This document shows positions 42,772-50,651 of a DNA stretch of 64,000 bases, piece by piece. The DNA is taken from assembly GCF_022747945.1 (NCBI RefSeq), contig NZ_JALDST010000001.1, forward strand, positions 6,262,001-6,326,000, in the 5' to 3' direction. Every line of letters starts with the position of its first letter. Position 1 is the first letter of the stretch. A program made the position numbers and the translations under genes. Source of the stretch: Micromonospora sp. R77 (GTDB lineage: Bacteria > Actinomycetota > Actinomycetes > Mycobacteriales > Micromonosporaceae). The notes below the pieces were generated by a model. The model was not told the DNA's origin. It saw only the letters and a program-made list of their open reading frames with translations, and made no database searches.

Positions 42772-43323
42772 TCACTGCCCCCGGCCGGTCACGTCCGGCA
42801 GCCGGGCGCTGCCGAGCGCATCAAGGATGAGCAGCCCGCAGAGGATGGACATGGCGGCGATCCCCACGTACAGACCCCAGCCGACGTCGTAGTCCAGGCC
42901 GTCGAGGTGCAGGATCTCGAGCCGGTCGCGGTTGATGTCACCGACCTGGCCGTGGGTGTCGGTGGTCGTCCACGCCCCACCCAGCAGCAGACCGCGCTCC
43001 GGAATGTCCAGCCAGGCACCGACCGTCACCACGAGGCCTGCGAGCGACGCCGCCGCAAGAGCCCACCGGAGGAACCGGATCGGCCGGCCCTGCCTCCTCG
43101 CCAGCAGGAGGGACACCACGGCAGCGACCACGTTGACGCCGAGGCCCATGGACCACCAGGTGGACGCCGCCCACGCCGATGCCGTGTTCGTCTGGTAGCT
43201 GTCGACACCGTCGGTCCACGCGGCCCAGCCGGACCGGAACCAGGGCAGGAATCCGCTGGCCAGCACGAGCAGGGCCGCGACGACCGTGCAGCGTGGATGC
43301 GGGCTTCTCACGACGATCACCAC
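42772..43323 (-). CDS. Four-helix membrane protein, unknown function
   Basis: A 183-residue protein with helices at about 12-30 (CTVVAALLVLASGFLPWF), 55-75, 85-105 and 150-172 (VGWGLYVGIAAMSILCGLLI). A Trp-rich, polar loop follows the first helix. I recognise no family. It starts at one of two consecutive GTG codons and is convergent with the CoA-transferase gene. Confidence 0.72.
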   Translation of the reverse strand: MVIVVRSPHPRCTVVAALLVLASGFLPWFRSGWAAWTDGVDSYQTNTASAWAASTWWSMGLGVNVVAAVVSLLLARRQGRPIRFLRWALAAASLAGLVVTVGAWLDIPERGLLLGGAWTTTDTHGQVGDINRDRLEILHLDGLDYDVGWGLYVGIAAMSILCGLLILDALGSARLPDVTGRGQ

Positions 43324-43360
43324 CGGATGGTACGGACCGGTGCGTCCCCCATTGGTCCTG

Positions 43361-43759
43361 CTACGGTCCGGCCACCGGCCGCCGGGTGCGCAGCAGGTGA
43401 TGCGCCACGACCAACGGCAGCACGCCGACCGGATACCAGAGCAGATCCGTGGGGTCGAACTGCACGCCCAGCGCCAACCGGGCGAGCAGGCTGCGCGCCG
43501 ACAGGGCCGCCGGCACCCCGGTCAGCTGCGCGCACTCGACCGCCCAGCAGAAGACCACCGCGATCAGCCCGGCCGGCACCGGGGCCAGGCGCGGCCACAG
43601 GAACCGCACTCCCGCCCAGACCATCGACGCGTACAGGGCGGTACCGGAGTACTGGCGCAGCGCCCCGTCGTCCACGGCGCGGATGGCCAGGGCGACGGCC
43701 AGGAACGTCGCCGCCGCCACCGGCATGAGCAGCCGCACCAGCCCGGGCCGCATCGACAT
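43361..43759 (-). CDS. DUF2809-family small membrane protein
   Basis: A 132-residue protein with four helices. It fits DUF2809: YSGTALYASMVWAGVRFLWP, then VVFCWAVECAQLTGVPAALS, ARSLLARLALGVQFDPTDLL and WYPVGVLPLVV. The function is unknown. ATG codons at 43759 and 43753 are both possible starts. It follows the L,D-transpeptidase gene by 20 nt and may be co-transcribed with it. Confidence 0.8.
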   Translation of the reverse strand: MSMRPGLVRLLMPVAAATFLAVALAIRAVDDGALRQYSGTALYASMVWAGVRFLWPRLAPVPAGLIAVVFCWAVECAQLTGVPAALSARSLLARLALGVQFDPTDLLWYPVGVLPLVVAHHLLRTRRPVAGP

Positions 43760-43779
43760 CCGGCCGATGCTACCGAGCC

Positions 43780-44508
43780 TCAGCGGTAGACGTGCACCGG
43801 TACGCCGACCCCGATGATCGACCAGAGGCGGTCCATCGCCGGGATGGGCACCCGTACGCAGCCGTGGCTGGCCGGGTAGTTGGGCACGGACGTCGCGCCG
43901 TGCACCGCGTATCCCCGGTAGAAGTAGTTCGGTCGCCACAGCAGACCCAGGTCGCTCTGCCGCCAGCCGTCGATCCGCCGCAGGATGGTGTAGTTGCCGG
44001 TGGGTGTGGGGGTGCTGGCCTTGCCGCTGGAGGCGTCCAGGACGCGGACCACCGACCCGCCCCGCGCCAGGTACAGCACCTGCGTGGTGAGGTTCGCCTC
44101 CAGCGAGTAGCCGGTGTGGGTGTACTTCGGTTTCGGGACCACCGGCCGGTCGAGGGCGGCCCAGGTGCGCGGGCCGACGATCCCGTCGCGGGTCAGACCG
44201 TTCACCTTCTGGAAGGCGACGACCGCGTGGAACGTGGACGGCCCGAAGATCCCGTCGGCGGAGCCGACGTCGTAGTGCAGCGCGGCGAGCCGCCGTTGCA
44301 GGCCGGCCACCGCCGAGCCCTGGGAGCCCTGGCGCAGGACGGGTTGCGCCGTGCTCAGCCGGGCGACTTGTGCGACCTGCGTGGTGGGGACGCCGGCCGC
44401 CGCTGCCGGGGCGGCGGGGACGGCGAGGCCGGTGGCAAGGAGCGCCATCCCGAGCGCGGCGCGCGGGCCGAGGTGGCGACGGGTGTGGTGTGGTGAGACG
44501 GGAACCAT
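43780..44508 (-). CDS. Secreted L,D-transpeptidase with peptidoglycan-binding domain
   Basis: A 242-residue protein. A signal peptide is at 1-38 (ALGMALLATGLAVPAAPAAA). A PG_binding_1 domain (about 56-118) holds LRQGSQGSAVAGLQRRLAAL and DGIFGPSTFHAVVAFQ. The YkuD catalytic domain (about 130-242) contains YAVHGATSVPNYPASHGCVR, with His 203, His 215 and the catalytic Cys 217. It forms 3-3 crosslinks in peptidoglycan or attaches proteins to it. The start codon was taken as the first with a good leader (GGGAGGG). Confidence 0.93.
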   Translation of the reverse strand: MVPVSPHHTRRHLGPRAALGMALLATGLAVPAAPAAAAGVPTTQVAQVARLSTAQPVLRQGSQGSAVAGLQRRLAALHYDVGSADGIFGPSTFHAVVAFQKVNGLTRDGIVGPRTWAALDRPVVPKPKYTHTGYSLEANLTTQVLYLARGGSVVRVLDASSGKASTPTPTGNYTILRRIDGWRQSDLGLLWRPNYFYRGYAVHGATSVPNYPASHGCVRVPIPAMDRLWSIIGVGVPVHVYR

Positions 44509-44597
44509 GGTCCCTCCCTTCCGAACTCCTCTCTCGACGGTAGTCCGTCCGGAGGCCGATTGGTGTCCCGCCGGCTGCTCGCACTGAGCGGGAGCGG

Positions 44598-45854
44598 TCA
44601 GCCCAGGGCGGCTGCCTTGCCCAGCAGCACCGAACGCTCGCGCTGGTTGGTGCAGAGCCGGGCGGCCAGTTCCAGCTCGGCACGCGCTTCCGGTCGCCGT
44701 CCGAGCCGGGCCAGCAGTTCACCGCGTACAGTCGGGACCAGGTGCGAACCGGGGAGCCGGTTCGAGGCGATCAGCTCGTCCACGATGGCCAGGGCGTGCG
44801 CCGGCCCCGAGGCCATGGCCACGGCGACGGCCCGGTTCAGGTCGACCACCGGTGAGGGTGCCACCCGGCCGAGCGCCTCGTACAGCACCACGATCCGGTC
44901 CCAGTCGGTCGCCTCGACCGAGGGCGCCGACGCGTGGCAGGCGGCGATCGCCGCCTGCAGGCCGTAGGGGCCGAGGCCGCGCGTCGACGCCTCGGCCAAC
45001 GCGGCCAGCCCACGGCGGATCGCCGAGACGTCCCACCGCCGCCGGTCCTGGTCCTCGAGCAGGATCGGTGAGCCTTCCGGCCCGGTCCGCGCCGGGAAGC
45101 GGGCGGACGTCAGCTCGCACAACGCGAGCAGGCCGTGCACTTCCGGCTCGTCCGATTGCAGCGCCGCCAGCGTACGGGCCAGCCGGATCGCCTCGTACGC
45201 GACCTCGGGGCGCAGCAGCCGGTCGCCCGACGTGGCCGTCGACCCCTCGGTGAAGATCACGTAGATGACGCTGAGCACGCCGCCCAGCCGCTCCCGGCGC
45301 TCGCTGGCGGGTGGCAGCTCGAACGGCACCCCGGCCGCCGCGATCGTCTTCTTGCCCCGGGTGATCCGGGCCTGCACGGTCGGTACGGGTACCAGGAACG
45401 CGCGGGCGATCTCCGCGGTGGAGAGGCCACCGACCACGCGCAGGGTCAGCGCCACCCGGGTCTCGGGGGAGAGCACCGGGTGGCAGCTGACGTACATCAG
45501 CGCCAGCACGTCATCGTCGATCCGGTCGGGGTCGACGTCCTCGTCGACGCCCGGGTCGACCGCCAGGTCGGCCGCCAGCAGGGCGTACCGGTGCTGCAGG
45601 GCGGTCCGGCGGCGGACCGCGTCGATCGCCCGCCGCCGGGCCGTGGCCATCAGCCAGCCGGCCGGATTCGCCGGGGAGGCGTGCGGCCACGACGTCAGCG
45701 CCTCCGCCACCGCCTCCTGAGCCGCGTCCTCGGCCAGCCCGAAGTCGCCGGTGAACCGGGTCAACGCGGCGACGATCCGCGCCGACTCGATCCGCCAGAC
45801 GGCCTCGACATCGGCCGTACCCCGGTGCTCCCGCGCCCGGTCCCGTCCGGTCAC
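44598..45854 (-). CDS. ECF sigma factor with DUF6596/TPR-like C-terminal extension
   Basis: A 418-residue ECF sigma factor. Region 2 (VWRIESARIVAALTRFTGDF, LAEDAAQEAVAEALTSWP, NPAGWLMATARRRAIDAVRR) and region 4 (LSPETRVALTLRVVGGLSTA, EIARAFLVPVPTVQARITRG) lie in the first 170 residues. The remaining 240 residues are the extension found in ECF42-type factors (LLALCELTSARFPARTG, AIAACHASAPSVEATDWDRI, YEALGRVAPSPVVDLNRAVA). These factors work without a classical anti-sigma factor and are usually encoded next to a YCII-type protein, as here. The GTG overlaps the YCII stop (GTGA). Confidence 0.93.
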   Translation of the reverse strand: MTGRDRAREHRGTADVEAVWRIESARIVAALTRFTGDFGLAEDAAQEAVAEALTSWPHASPANPAGWLMATARRRAIDAVRRRTALQHRYALLAADLAVDPGVDEDVDPDRIDDDVLALMYVSCHPVLSPETRVALTLRVVGGLSTAEIARAFLVPVPTVQARITRGKKTIAAAGVPFELPPASERRERLGGVLSVIYVIFTEGSTATSGDRLLRPEVAYEAIRLARTLAALQSDEPEVHGLLALCELTSARFPARTGPEGSPILLEDQDRRRWDVSAIRRGLAALAEASTRGLGPYGLQAAIAACHASAPSVEATDWDRIVVLYEALGRVAPSPVVDLNRAVAVAMASGPAHALAIVDELIASNRLPGSHLVPTVRGELLARLGRRPEARAELELAARLCTNQRERSVLLGKAAALG

Positions 45855-46222
45855 GCGTCGACCCGCGGGACCTCGTCGCTCCCGGGCACCCGCCGGACCT
45901 CGATCTTGGACCCGCGGGCCGCCGGAACCCGCTTGGCCCACTCGACCGCCTCCTGCTTCGAGGAGACGTCGACCAGGAAGAACCCTCCGAACAGTTCCCT
46001 GGTCTCGCCGTACGGCCCGTCCGTTACCACCGGGGACTCGCCGCTGAAGTCGACCACCACGCCCTGGCCCGGATCGTCCAGCCCTTCGGCTGCCAGAAGC
46101 ACGCCGGCCTTGACCATCTCCTCGATGACCTGGTGGGTAGCGGCCATCATCTGGTCGATGTCGGCCATCATGGCGGCGTTCGACTCGTCGGTGCCCCGCA
46201 TGATCAGCAGGTACTTCGGCAT
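45851..46222 (-). CDS. YCII-related (DGPF-type) protein, partner of the ECF sigma factor
   Basis: A 123-residue protein: MPKYLLIMRGTDESNAAMMA, LLAAEGLDDPGQGVVVDFSG, the DGPY motif in VVTDGPYGETRELFGGFFLV, and EAVEWAKRVPAARGSKIEVR. YCII/DGPF proteins are ferredoxin-like small proteins co-encoded with ECF42 sigma factors; they may bind a small molecule. The ATG at 46222 follows GAGGAG. The 313 bases upstream to 46535 contain no gene and probably hold the divergent promoters for this operon and the secreted peptide gene. Confidence 0.9.
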   Translation of the reverse strand: MPKYLLIMRGTDESNAAMMADIDQMMAATHQVIEEMVKAGVLLAAEGLDDPGQGVVVDFSGESPVVTDGPYGETRELFGGFFLVDVSSKQEAVEWAKRVPAARGSKIEVRRVPGSDEVPRVDA

Positions 46223-46535
46223 CGTGTTCTCCTCGTCCGGCGGGCCGTCTCTCGGCCCTGCCACCTACACGTCGAACGAGCGGCCCGCGGATCGACAGGC
46301 TGCCGGCGACATCTCTTTCCGCGATACGGCCGGTCCCTCGATTCTCGTCTCGCCGGCACCGGCCCGGGGCGACGGCGGACGCGTCGGCCGCCATCCGACC
46401 GTCGGGCGAACGGGCAGTGCCTTTCGTTGACCGCCGCCCGGTGGATTAGACCGTCGCCGGTCGGCGGCGGTCGGCGATGTCGATAGGACCGGTGGGAGCA
46501 GGCGCGTCGCGCCTCCAACGTCGAGGAGAACCATC

Positions 46536-46874
46536 ATGAGCCTCAAGACCGAGCACGGGCGCCGTCTCCTGCGGCCCTCGCGACGGGTCGGGTCGCTGCT
46601 CACCGCCGCGGCCCTGGGCACGGCGATCGGGGCGGCCGGCCTCGCCGCCCCGGCCCTCGCCGTCGACCCCACCCAGTGCAGCAAGGGTCTCAACACCGCG
46701 ACCACGGCGTGGGGAACCTGCACCGGCGGCGGCCAGTGGCGGGTCGTGACCTGGTGCTACGCGACGGGCTCGACCAACTCGGGCTGGTGGAGCTGGCCCA
46801 GCGGGACGCACACGCAGTACTCGTCCTGCCCGTCCTGGAGTCACGTCACCAACGTGATCATCGAGGCCCGCTGA
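46536..46874 (+). CDS. Small secreted Trp- and Cys-rich protein
   Basis: A 112-residue preprotein with a Sec signal to about residue 42 (GTAIGAAGLAAPALAVDP). The mature part of about 70 residues has four Cys (48, 62, 74, 98) and seven Trp (e.g. CYATGSTNSGWWSWPSG). Two disulfides are likely. I know no family. The ATG follows GAGGAGAACC. It could be a small inhibitor, toxin or envelope protein. A strong terminator follows. Confidence 0.78.
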   Translation: MSLKTEHGRRLLRPSRRVGSLLTAAALGTAIGAAGLAAPALAVDPTQCSKGLNTATTAWGTCTGGGQWRVVTWCYATGSTNSGWWSWPSGTHTQYSSCPSWSHVTNVIIEAR

Positions 46875-46879
46875 CCGGC

Positions 46880-46915
46880 GCGCGGTGGCTGCGTCGTGCG
46901 GCGCAGCCACCGCGC
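46880..46915. terminator. 14-bp perfect bidirectional stem-loop
   Basis: GCGCGGTGGCTGCG (46880-46893) pairs exactly with CGCAGCCACCGCGC (46902-46915). It lies between the convergent stops of the secreted protein (46874) and the 528-residue protein (46921). Confidence 0.7.
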
Positions 46916-46920
46916 CGTCG

Positions 46921-48507
46921 TCAAATGTCGTGGTGTCGGGCAAGATCCTGGGCGACGACGACAGCGAGCCGGCTCACGACGCGGATCTCCGACTCCGGAA
47001 GTTCGCTGGCGCGAGCGCGGTAGGCCTCGAGGTAGGCGTCGAGCGGCATCGAGCCGTCAGCGAGAGTCGCACCGGCCAGCCTGGCGGCCTCGGGGTCGTC
47101 GGTCAGCGCGATGGCGAGCCGGTGCGCTTCCGCGGTCGTCAGGCGCGGTGCTGCCGCCAGCAGGATGGCGACCGCGCGGTTCCGGCGGAGCAGCACCGGC
47201 GGTACCTCGACCTGGTCGTCGCCTGCCTTGTCTGGCGCGAAGCGGCTCTTCGCCTCGATGGTGGAGCAGCGGTCGAACGCCGCCCAGACCTGTGCCTGAC
47301 GCTCGACCGGCCACTCGCGGATCTGCTGGTCGAGCGCGCGTATCAGGTGGCGGTCGCTGCGGTGGACGAAGCTGTCGAGCATGCGACGCAGGACGGGGTT
47401 CGTCGCCCGGCCGGAATCGCGTGATATCCATTCCCGTAGATCGTCGCGCAGGCGGTCCACCCGGACTGCGAGATCCTGGTACCACGGGCTGACGACAGCG
47501 GCGCGGTACCACCCCGCCACGGACGGATCGACGTGCGCGGCGACGCGGCGGGCCAGGCGGCTGACGGCGAAGACGTTGAAGGCGAGCACCGCCTCGCGGA
47601 AGACCGGCTCGGTGAACTCCGCGCCGATGAGCATCGGGTTGAGGCCCTCGTACGGGTCGTCGGTCCGCCTGGCCCGGCGCAGCCGGGGGCGCCCGGTGGG
47701 GTCCATCGCGGTGGGGCTGAGTTGGCTGCCCTGCAGCAACTCCTCCACGGCGACGATGGCCTCGTGGTGGGCGAAGGTCAGGGACGGGTCGCTCGGCAGG
47801 TCGCCGCGCAGCGCCCGGCCGCCGGCAGCGGGCCCGGTACCGGCGTCGAAGACATGGCCGTGCTTCGTCCCCGGATGCGGATCGTCGGGTGCCGCCGAGT
47901 AGAAGACATAGTGGCCGGTGAAGTGCACAGCGGGGTACATCGCCGCCAGCATCTCCTGGATGCTGCCCTTGTAACCGGTGTCCACGATGACCACCGGCCC
48001 GGGAGCGGACTCCAGGTGCAGCTCACTGGCGCGCAGGTAGTCGTGCAGTTGCCGCCACGCGTCGAGGCGGGGTGCACCGGATCGGCGCTTGCGGAACGTC
48101 TCGATCTCCGCGAACGACCGCCCCTGCTGCTCCAGGTCGGCCAGGGCCTCGTCGACGATCGTGCGAGTGAGGTAGAGGCTGCGGCAGAAGCCGGTGCTGA
48201 ACCGTGGGGCGAGCGCGCTGACCACGTAGCCGAGGCTGAACGAGTCGCGCCCGGCGAACACGATCCGGGTTCGCGGCTCCCGGTCCACGAGGTCCTGCAG
48301 CCGGGGCAGGATGTCGATGGCGGCCTTGACCATCAAGGGTGCGAGCAGTTCGCGGGCCACCTCGAACGTCGACGAGATGACCTGGAACTTGGTGCGGGTG
48401 TCGATGCCGAACGCACCGAAGAAGACGCCCAGGTACAGCGGTCGCAGCTCGAATCGCGAGATGTCGACGGTGAGCAGGGGATCGAACAACGCGTCGGGAT
48501 CGGTCAC
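46921..48507 (-). CDS. Uncharacterised 528-residue protein, distant HAD-like/polysaccharide-type features
   Basis: Starts at a GTG that overlaps the stop of the HTH-membrane protein (GTGA). Two blocks stand out: RIVFAGRDSFSLGYVVSALA followed by SLYLTRTIVDEALADL, and PVVIVDTGYKGSIQEMLAAM. The pair (ARDG-like, then a VDxGxxGSIQ motif) recalls proteins in capsule and polysaccharide loci that carry a HAD-like fold, in which an Asp-containing block precedes a VDIGWxGTIQ block. The N-terminus LTVDISRFELRPLYLGVFFG and the helical C-terminal 250 residues match nothing I know. No membrane segment. Its strict coupling to an HTH-membrane protein suggests a two-gene functional unit. Confidence 0.68.
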   Translation of the reverse strand: MTDPDALFDPLLTVDISRFELRPLYLGVFFGAFGIDTRTKFQVISSTFEVARELLAPLMVKAAIDILPRLQDLVDREPRTRIVFAGRDSFSLGYVVSALAPRFSTGFCRSLYLTRTIVDEALADLEQQGRSFAEIETFRKRRSGAPRLDAWRQLHDYLRASELHLESAPGPVVIVDTGYKGSIQEMLAAMYPAVHFTGHYVFYSAAPDDPHPGTKHGHVFDAGTGPAAGGRALRGDLPSDPSLTFAHHEAIVAVEELLQGSQLSPTAMDPTGRPRLRRARRTDDPYEGLNPMLIGAEFTEPVFREAVLAFNVFAVSRLARRVAAHVDPSVAGWYRAAVVSPWYQDLAVRVDRLRDDLREWISRDSGRATNPVLRRMLDSFVHRSDRHLIRALDQQIREWPVERQAQVWAAFDRCSTIEAKSRFAPDKAGDDQVEVPPVLLRRNRAVAILLAAAPRLTTAEAHRLAIALTDDPEAARLAGATLADGSMPLDAYLEAYRARASELPESEIRVVSRLAVVVAQDLARHHDI

Positions 48508-49292
48508 GGCCGGCCCAGCAGCACGACGCGAGCCAGCAGTACGGCCCCGACGAGGGCGAGCACCAGGTGAACGGTCACCCAGAGATGATGCAATCGCAGT
48601 CGGTACATCAGCGGATAGCGGTCCGCGTGCTCGGCCCGGGATCCGGTCCAGGTGGTTTCGATGTGCAGATGCGGACGGAGCCGGTCGAGCTGCTGACGTA
48701 GCTGGTGCGCCTCGTTCATGTGCATCTGGTGCCGCTCGTAGTACTTGTGGCTGCTCAGCGCCCCGACGAGCGCGAGCACCACGACGACGAGCGCGAGCAG
48801 GGCCTGCACCGACACGGGACGCGCGGCAATGCTGGCCACACCCGCGCCGGCGCAGATGAGGCCGATGATGACGCTGAGGATCGCCCGATGGTTCTCGCTC
48901 TGACGCGCCTGGTCCCGCTGTTCCTGCCACAGCCGCAGCAGAATTGCCACGTCGTCGGCGGACTCCTGTGGTGCTGCGGGCGGCTGCGGTGGGACGGGTG
49001 CGACGACCGGGCTCGCCCGGTTCTCCCGAACCGCATCCCGTACGCGCTCCCATTTCGGCAGCCACTCCAACGGATCGTCGCCGCATGCCTCGACGAATGC
49101 CCTGATGGTGTCCCAGCTGGGAAGGTGGTCACCGCCGGCCGCTTCGGCCAACGCGGTACGCGACCGGCCCGTCCGCCGTGCCATCAGCAGGTACTTCGGC
49201 GATCCCGCCTTCTCCCGCAGGGTTCGCAACTCCTGTGCGAACTCGGCGATCGGGCCGCCGTCGGCGCGCAGCGACCGCTCAGGCCGAGGCAT
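48504..49292 (-). CDS. HTH-domain protein with C-terminal transmembrane module
   Basis: A 262-residue protein. Residues 13-80 are a helix-turn-helix of the XRE/HTH_31 type (AEFAQELRTLREKAGSPKYL, LAEAAGGDHLPSWDTIRAFV). A Pro-rich linker (PVVAPVPPQPPAAPQ) is followed by a helix with LLRLWQEQRDQARQSENHR, two close transmembrane helices (AILSVIIGLICAGAGVASIA and ALLALVVVVLALVGALS), an amphipathic segment (YYERHQMHMNEAHQLRQQLD) and a third helix near the C-terminus. The 2TM-plus-helix arrangement resembles SLATT-type effectors of conflict systems, but I cannot confirm it. The ATG has no ribosome site; it lies inside a 23-codon upstream ORF. Confidence 0.75.
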   Translation of the reverse strand: MPRPERSLRADGGPIAEFAQELRTLREKAGSPKYLLMARRTGRSRTALAEAAGGDHLPSWDTIRAFVEACGDDPLEWLPKWERVRDAVRENRASPVVAPVPPQPPAAPQESADDVAILLRLWQEQRDQARQSENHRAILSVIIGLICAGAGVASIAARPVSVQALLALVVVVLALVGALSSHKYYERHQMHMNEAHQLRQQLDRLRPHLHIETTWTGSRAEHADRYPLMYRLRLHHLWVTVHLVLALVGAVLLARVVLLGRP

Positions 49293-49350
49293 ACGTCAGA
49301 GGGAGATAGACGGACACCTCCGTATCATAGTCGTCGGGGTTGACCTTCAT
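49279..49350 (-). CDS. Possible 23-residue upstream ORF overlapping the HTH-membrane gene
   Basis: ATG 49350 to TGA 49279 codes for 23 residues beginning MKVNPDDYDTEVSVYLPL. Its stop lies 11 nt inside the HTH gene start, so it could couple translation of that gene, which lacks its own ribosome site. No leader is obvious before this ORF. Confidence 0.28.
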   Translation of the reverse strand: MKVNPDDYDTEVSVYLPLTYASA

Positions 49351-49504
49351 GAATGCCGGAACCGACCGGCCTCCCCGTTGCCGGGACGCCACCGCGCGCA
49401 CCCGGGCACCGTCACGACGAGGGGGAGCGTCGGGTGCCGTGCCGGGTGGCGGCCAGACGGGTAGCGTGCACGACGGAAACCGGTACGGCGAGGGGTGGCT
49501 CAGG

Positions 49505-50269
49505 GTGCGGACGACGACGACGGTGGATGTTCCGGTCGGCGACGGGGTCGCGGACGCGTGTCTGGTACGGCCGGACGGGGACGGACCGTTCCCCGGGGTG
49601 CTGCTCTTCATGGACGCGTTCGGACCGCGCCCCCGGCTCACCGAGATGGCCGAGCGGATCGCCGCCGAGGGCTACGTCGTGCTGGTACCGAACCTGTTCC
49701 ACCGTTCCGGCCGGGCACCGCTGGTCGACGTGTCCGGCCTGGCCGACCCGGAGCAGCGCGGCGTGCTCTTCGGGCAGCTCACCCCGATGATGGCGGCGCT
49801 GACCCCGGAGCTGGTGGCCCGGGACACCGCCGCCTACCTGGACTTCCTGGCCGCGCAGCCCGGCGTCGCGGCGGGCCCGGCGGCGATCACCGGCTACTGC
49901 ATGGGCGGCACGAACGCGCTGCGCGCCATCGAGGCCCACCCGGACCGGCTCGCCGCCGCGGCGAGCTTCCACGGCGGGCGCATCGTCACCGACGCCCCGG
50001 ACAGCCCGCACCTGGGGGTCGGCGCGGTGACCGGCGAGCTGTACTTCGGGCACGCCGACAACGACCAGTCGATGACGGCCGAGCAGATCGCCACCCTGGA
50101 GAAGGCCCTCGACGCGGCCGGCGTCACCTACCGCTCGGAGCTCTACGCCGGCGCCCCTCACGGCTTCACCATGGCCGACACCCCGATGTACGACGAGCAG
50201 GCCACCGAGCGGCACTGGGCCGCCCTGTTCGACCTGCTCGGCCGCACCGTCGGCGCCGGGCGGAGCTGA
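49505..50269 (+). CDS. Dienelactone hydrolase-family protein
   Basis: A 254-residue alpha/beta hydrolase. The nucleophile elbow is GYCMGG (in AAITGYCMGGTNALRAIEA), with Cys as in dienelactone hydrolase. The acid is likely in LYFGHADNDQSMTAEQI and the His in YAGAPHGFTMADTP. The N-terminus ACLVRPDGDGPFPGVLLFMD is typical of the family. The GTG at 49505 follows GAGGGG; longer in-frame starts from 49340 lie in sequence without coding character. These enzymes hydrolyse dienelactones or other esters; the substrate is unknown here. Confidence 0.87.
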   Translation: MRTTTTVDVPVGDGVADACLVRPDGDGPFPGVLLFMDAFGPRPRLTEMAERIAAEGYVVLVPNLFHRSGRAPLVDVSGLADPEQRGVLFGQLTPMMAALTPELVARDTAAYLDFLAAQPGVAAGPAAITGYCMGGTNALRAIEAHPDRLAAAASFHGGRIVTDAPDSPHLGVGAVTGELYFGHADNDQSMTAEQIATLEKALDAAGVTYRSELYAGAPHGFTMADTPMYDEQATERHWAALFDLLGRTVGAGRS

Positions 50270-50301
50270 CCCGGGGGCAGCGGCAGGACGGTGGCCGGCG
50301 G

Positions 50302-50307
50302 TAGTGT
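50302..50307 (+). promoter_or_regulatory. Leaderless-type -10 element (TAGTGT)
   Basis: TAGTGT ends 7 nt before the GTG at 50315, so the broken gene downstream still has a promoter. Confidence 0.45.
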
Positions 50308-50314
50308 CCCGACC

Positions 50315-50638
50315 GTGGACGTGGTCACGATGATCGCGGCGGAGCGGCGTCAGGTCGCCGACCTGGCCCGGACAATCGTCCGGCGTCCGGCGTCCGGCGT
50401 CCGGCGTCCGGCGTCCGGCGTCCGGCGTCCGGCGTCCGGCGTCCGGCGTCCGGCGTCCGGCGTCCGGCGTCCGGCGTCCGGCGTCCGGCGTGCCCGTGCT
50501 GTCGGCCCGGCTCGCGATCTGACCCGGTCGGTGTTCGCGGGTTCGTCCGCGCCGGGTGAGCCGTACCGCGTCCCGCCGCGCGCGGACTCGCAGGCCACGA
50601 GGCGCGAAGTGGCTCGCCACCTGAGCGGGCACCGCTGA
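50315..50638 (+). pseudogene. Relic of a DinB/maleylpyruvate-isomerase-type gene interrupted by a 7-bp tandem array
   Basis: From a leaderless-type GTG the first residues (VDVVTMIAAERRQVADL) match the N-terminus of TIGR03086/maleylpyruvate isomerase-like proteins. Then the 7-bp array (50377-50491) is translated as repeats of the heptapeptide RPASGVR, and an unrelated tail ends at 50638. The body of the domain (about 150 residues, including metal-binding His) is missing. As read it is a 107-residue Arg/Pro/Ser-rich protein, probably non-functional. Confidence 0.6.
50377..50491. repeat. Microsatellite-like 7-bp tandem array (CGTCCGG), 16 copies
   Basis: Sixteen uninterrupted perfect copies of CGTCCGG (50377-50488) plus 3 bases. 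Three units equal 21 nt, so the reading frame passes through as a 7-residue repeat. Arrays like this are slippage-prone. Confidence 0.9.
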
Positions 50639-50639
50639 C

Positions 50640-50645
50640 TACCGT
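50640..50645 (+). promoter_or_regulatory. Leaderless-type -10 element (TACCGT)
   Basis: TACCGT ends 6 nt before the RraA-like ATG at 50652. Confidence 0.45.
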
Positions 50646-50651
50646 CGGGAC

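Noticed and set aside
50377..50491. Array of short repeats as a possible CRISPR or origin iteron array
   Set aside because: The unit is 7 bp with no spacers and lies inside a degraded reading frame, so it is a simple tandem repeat.
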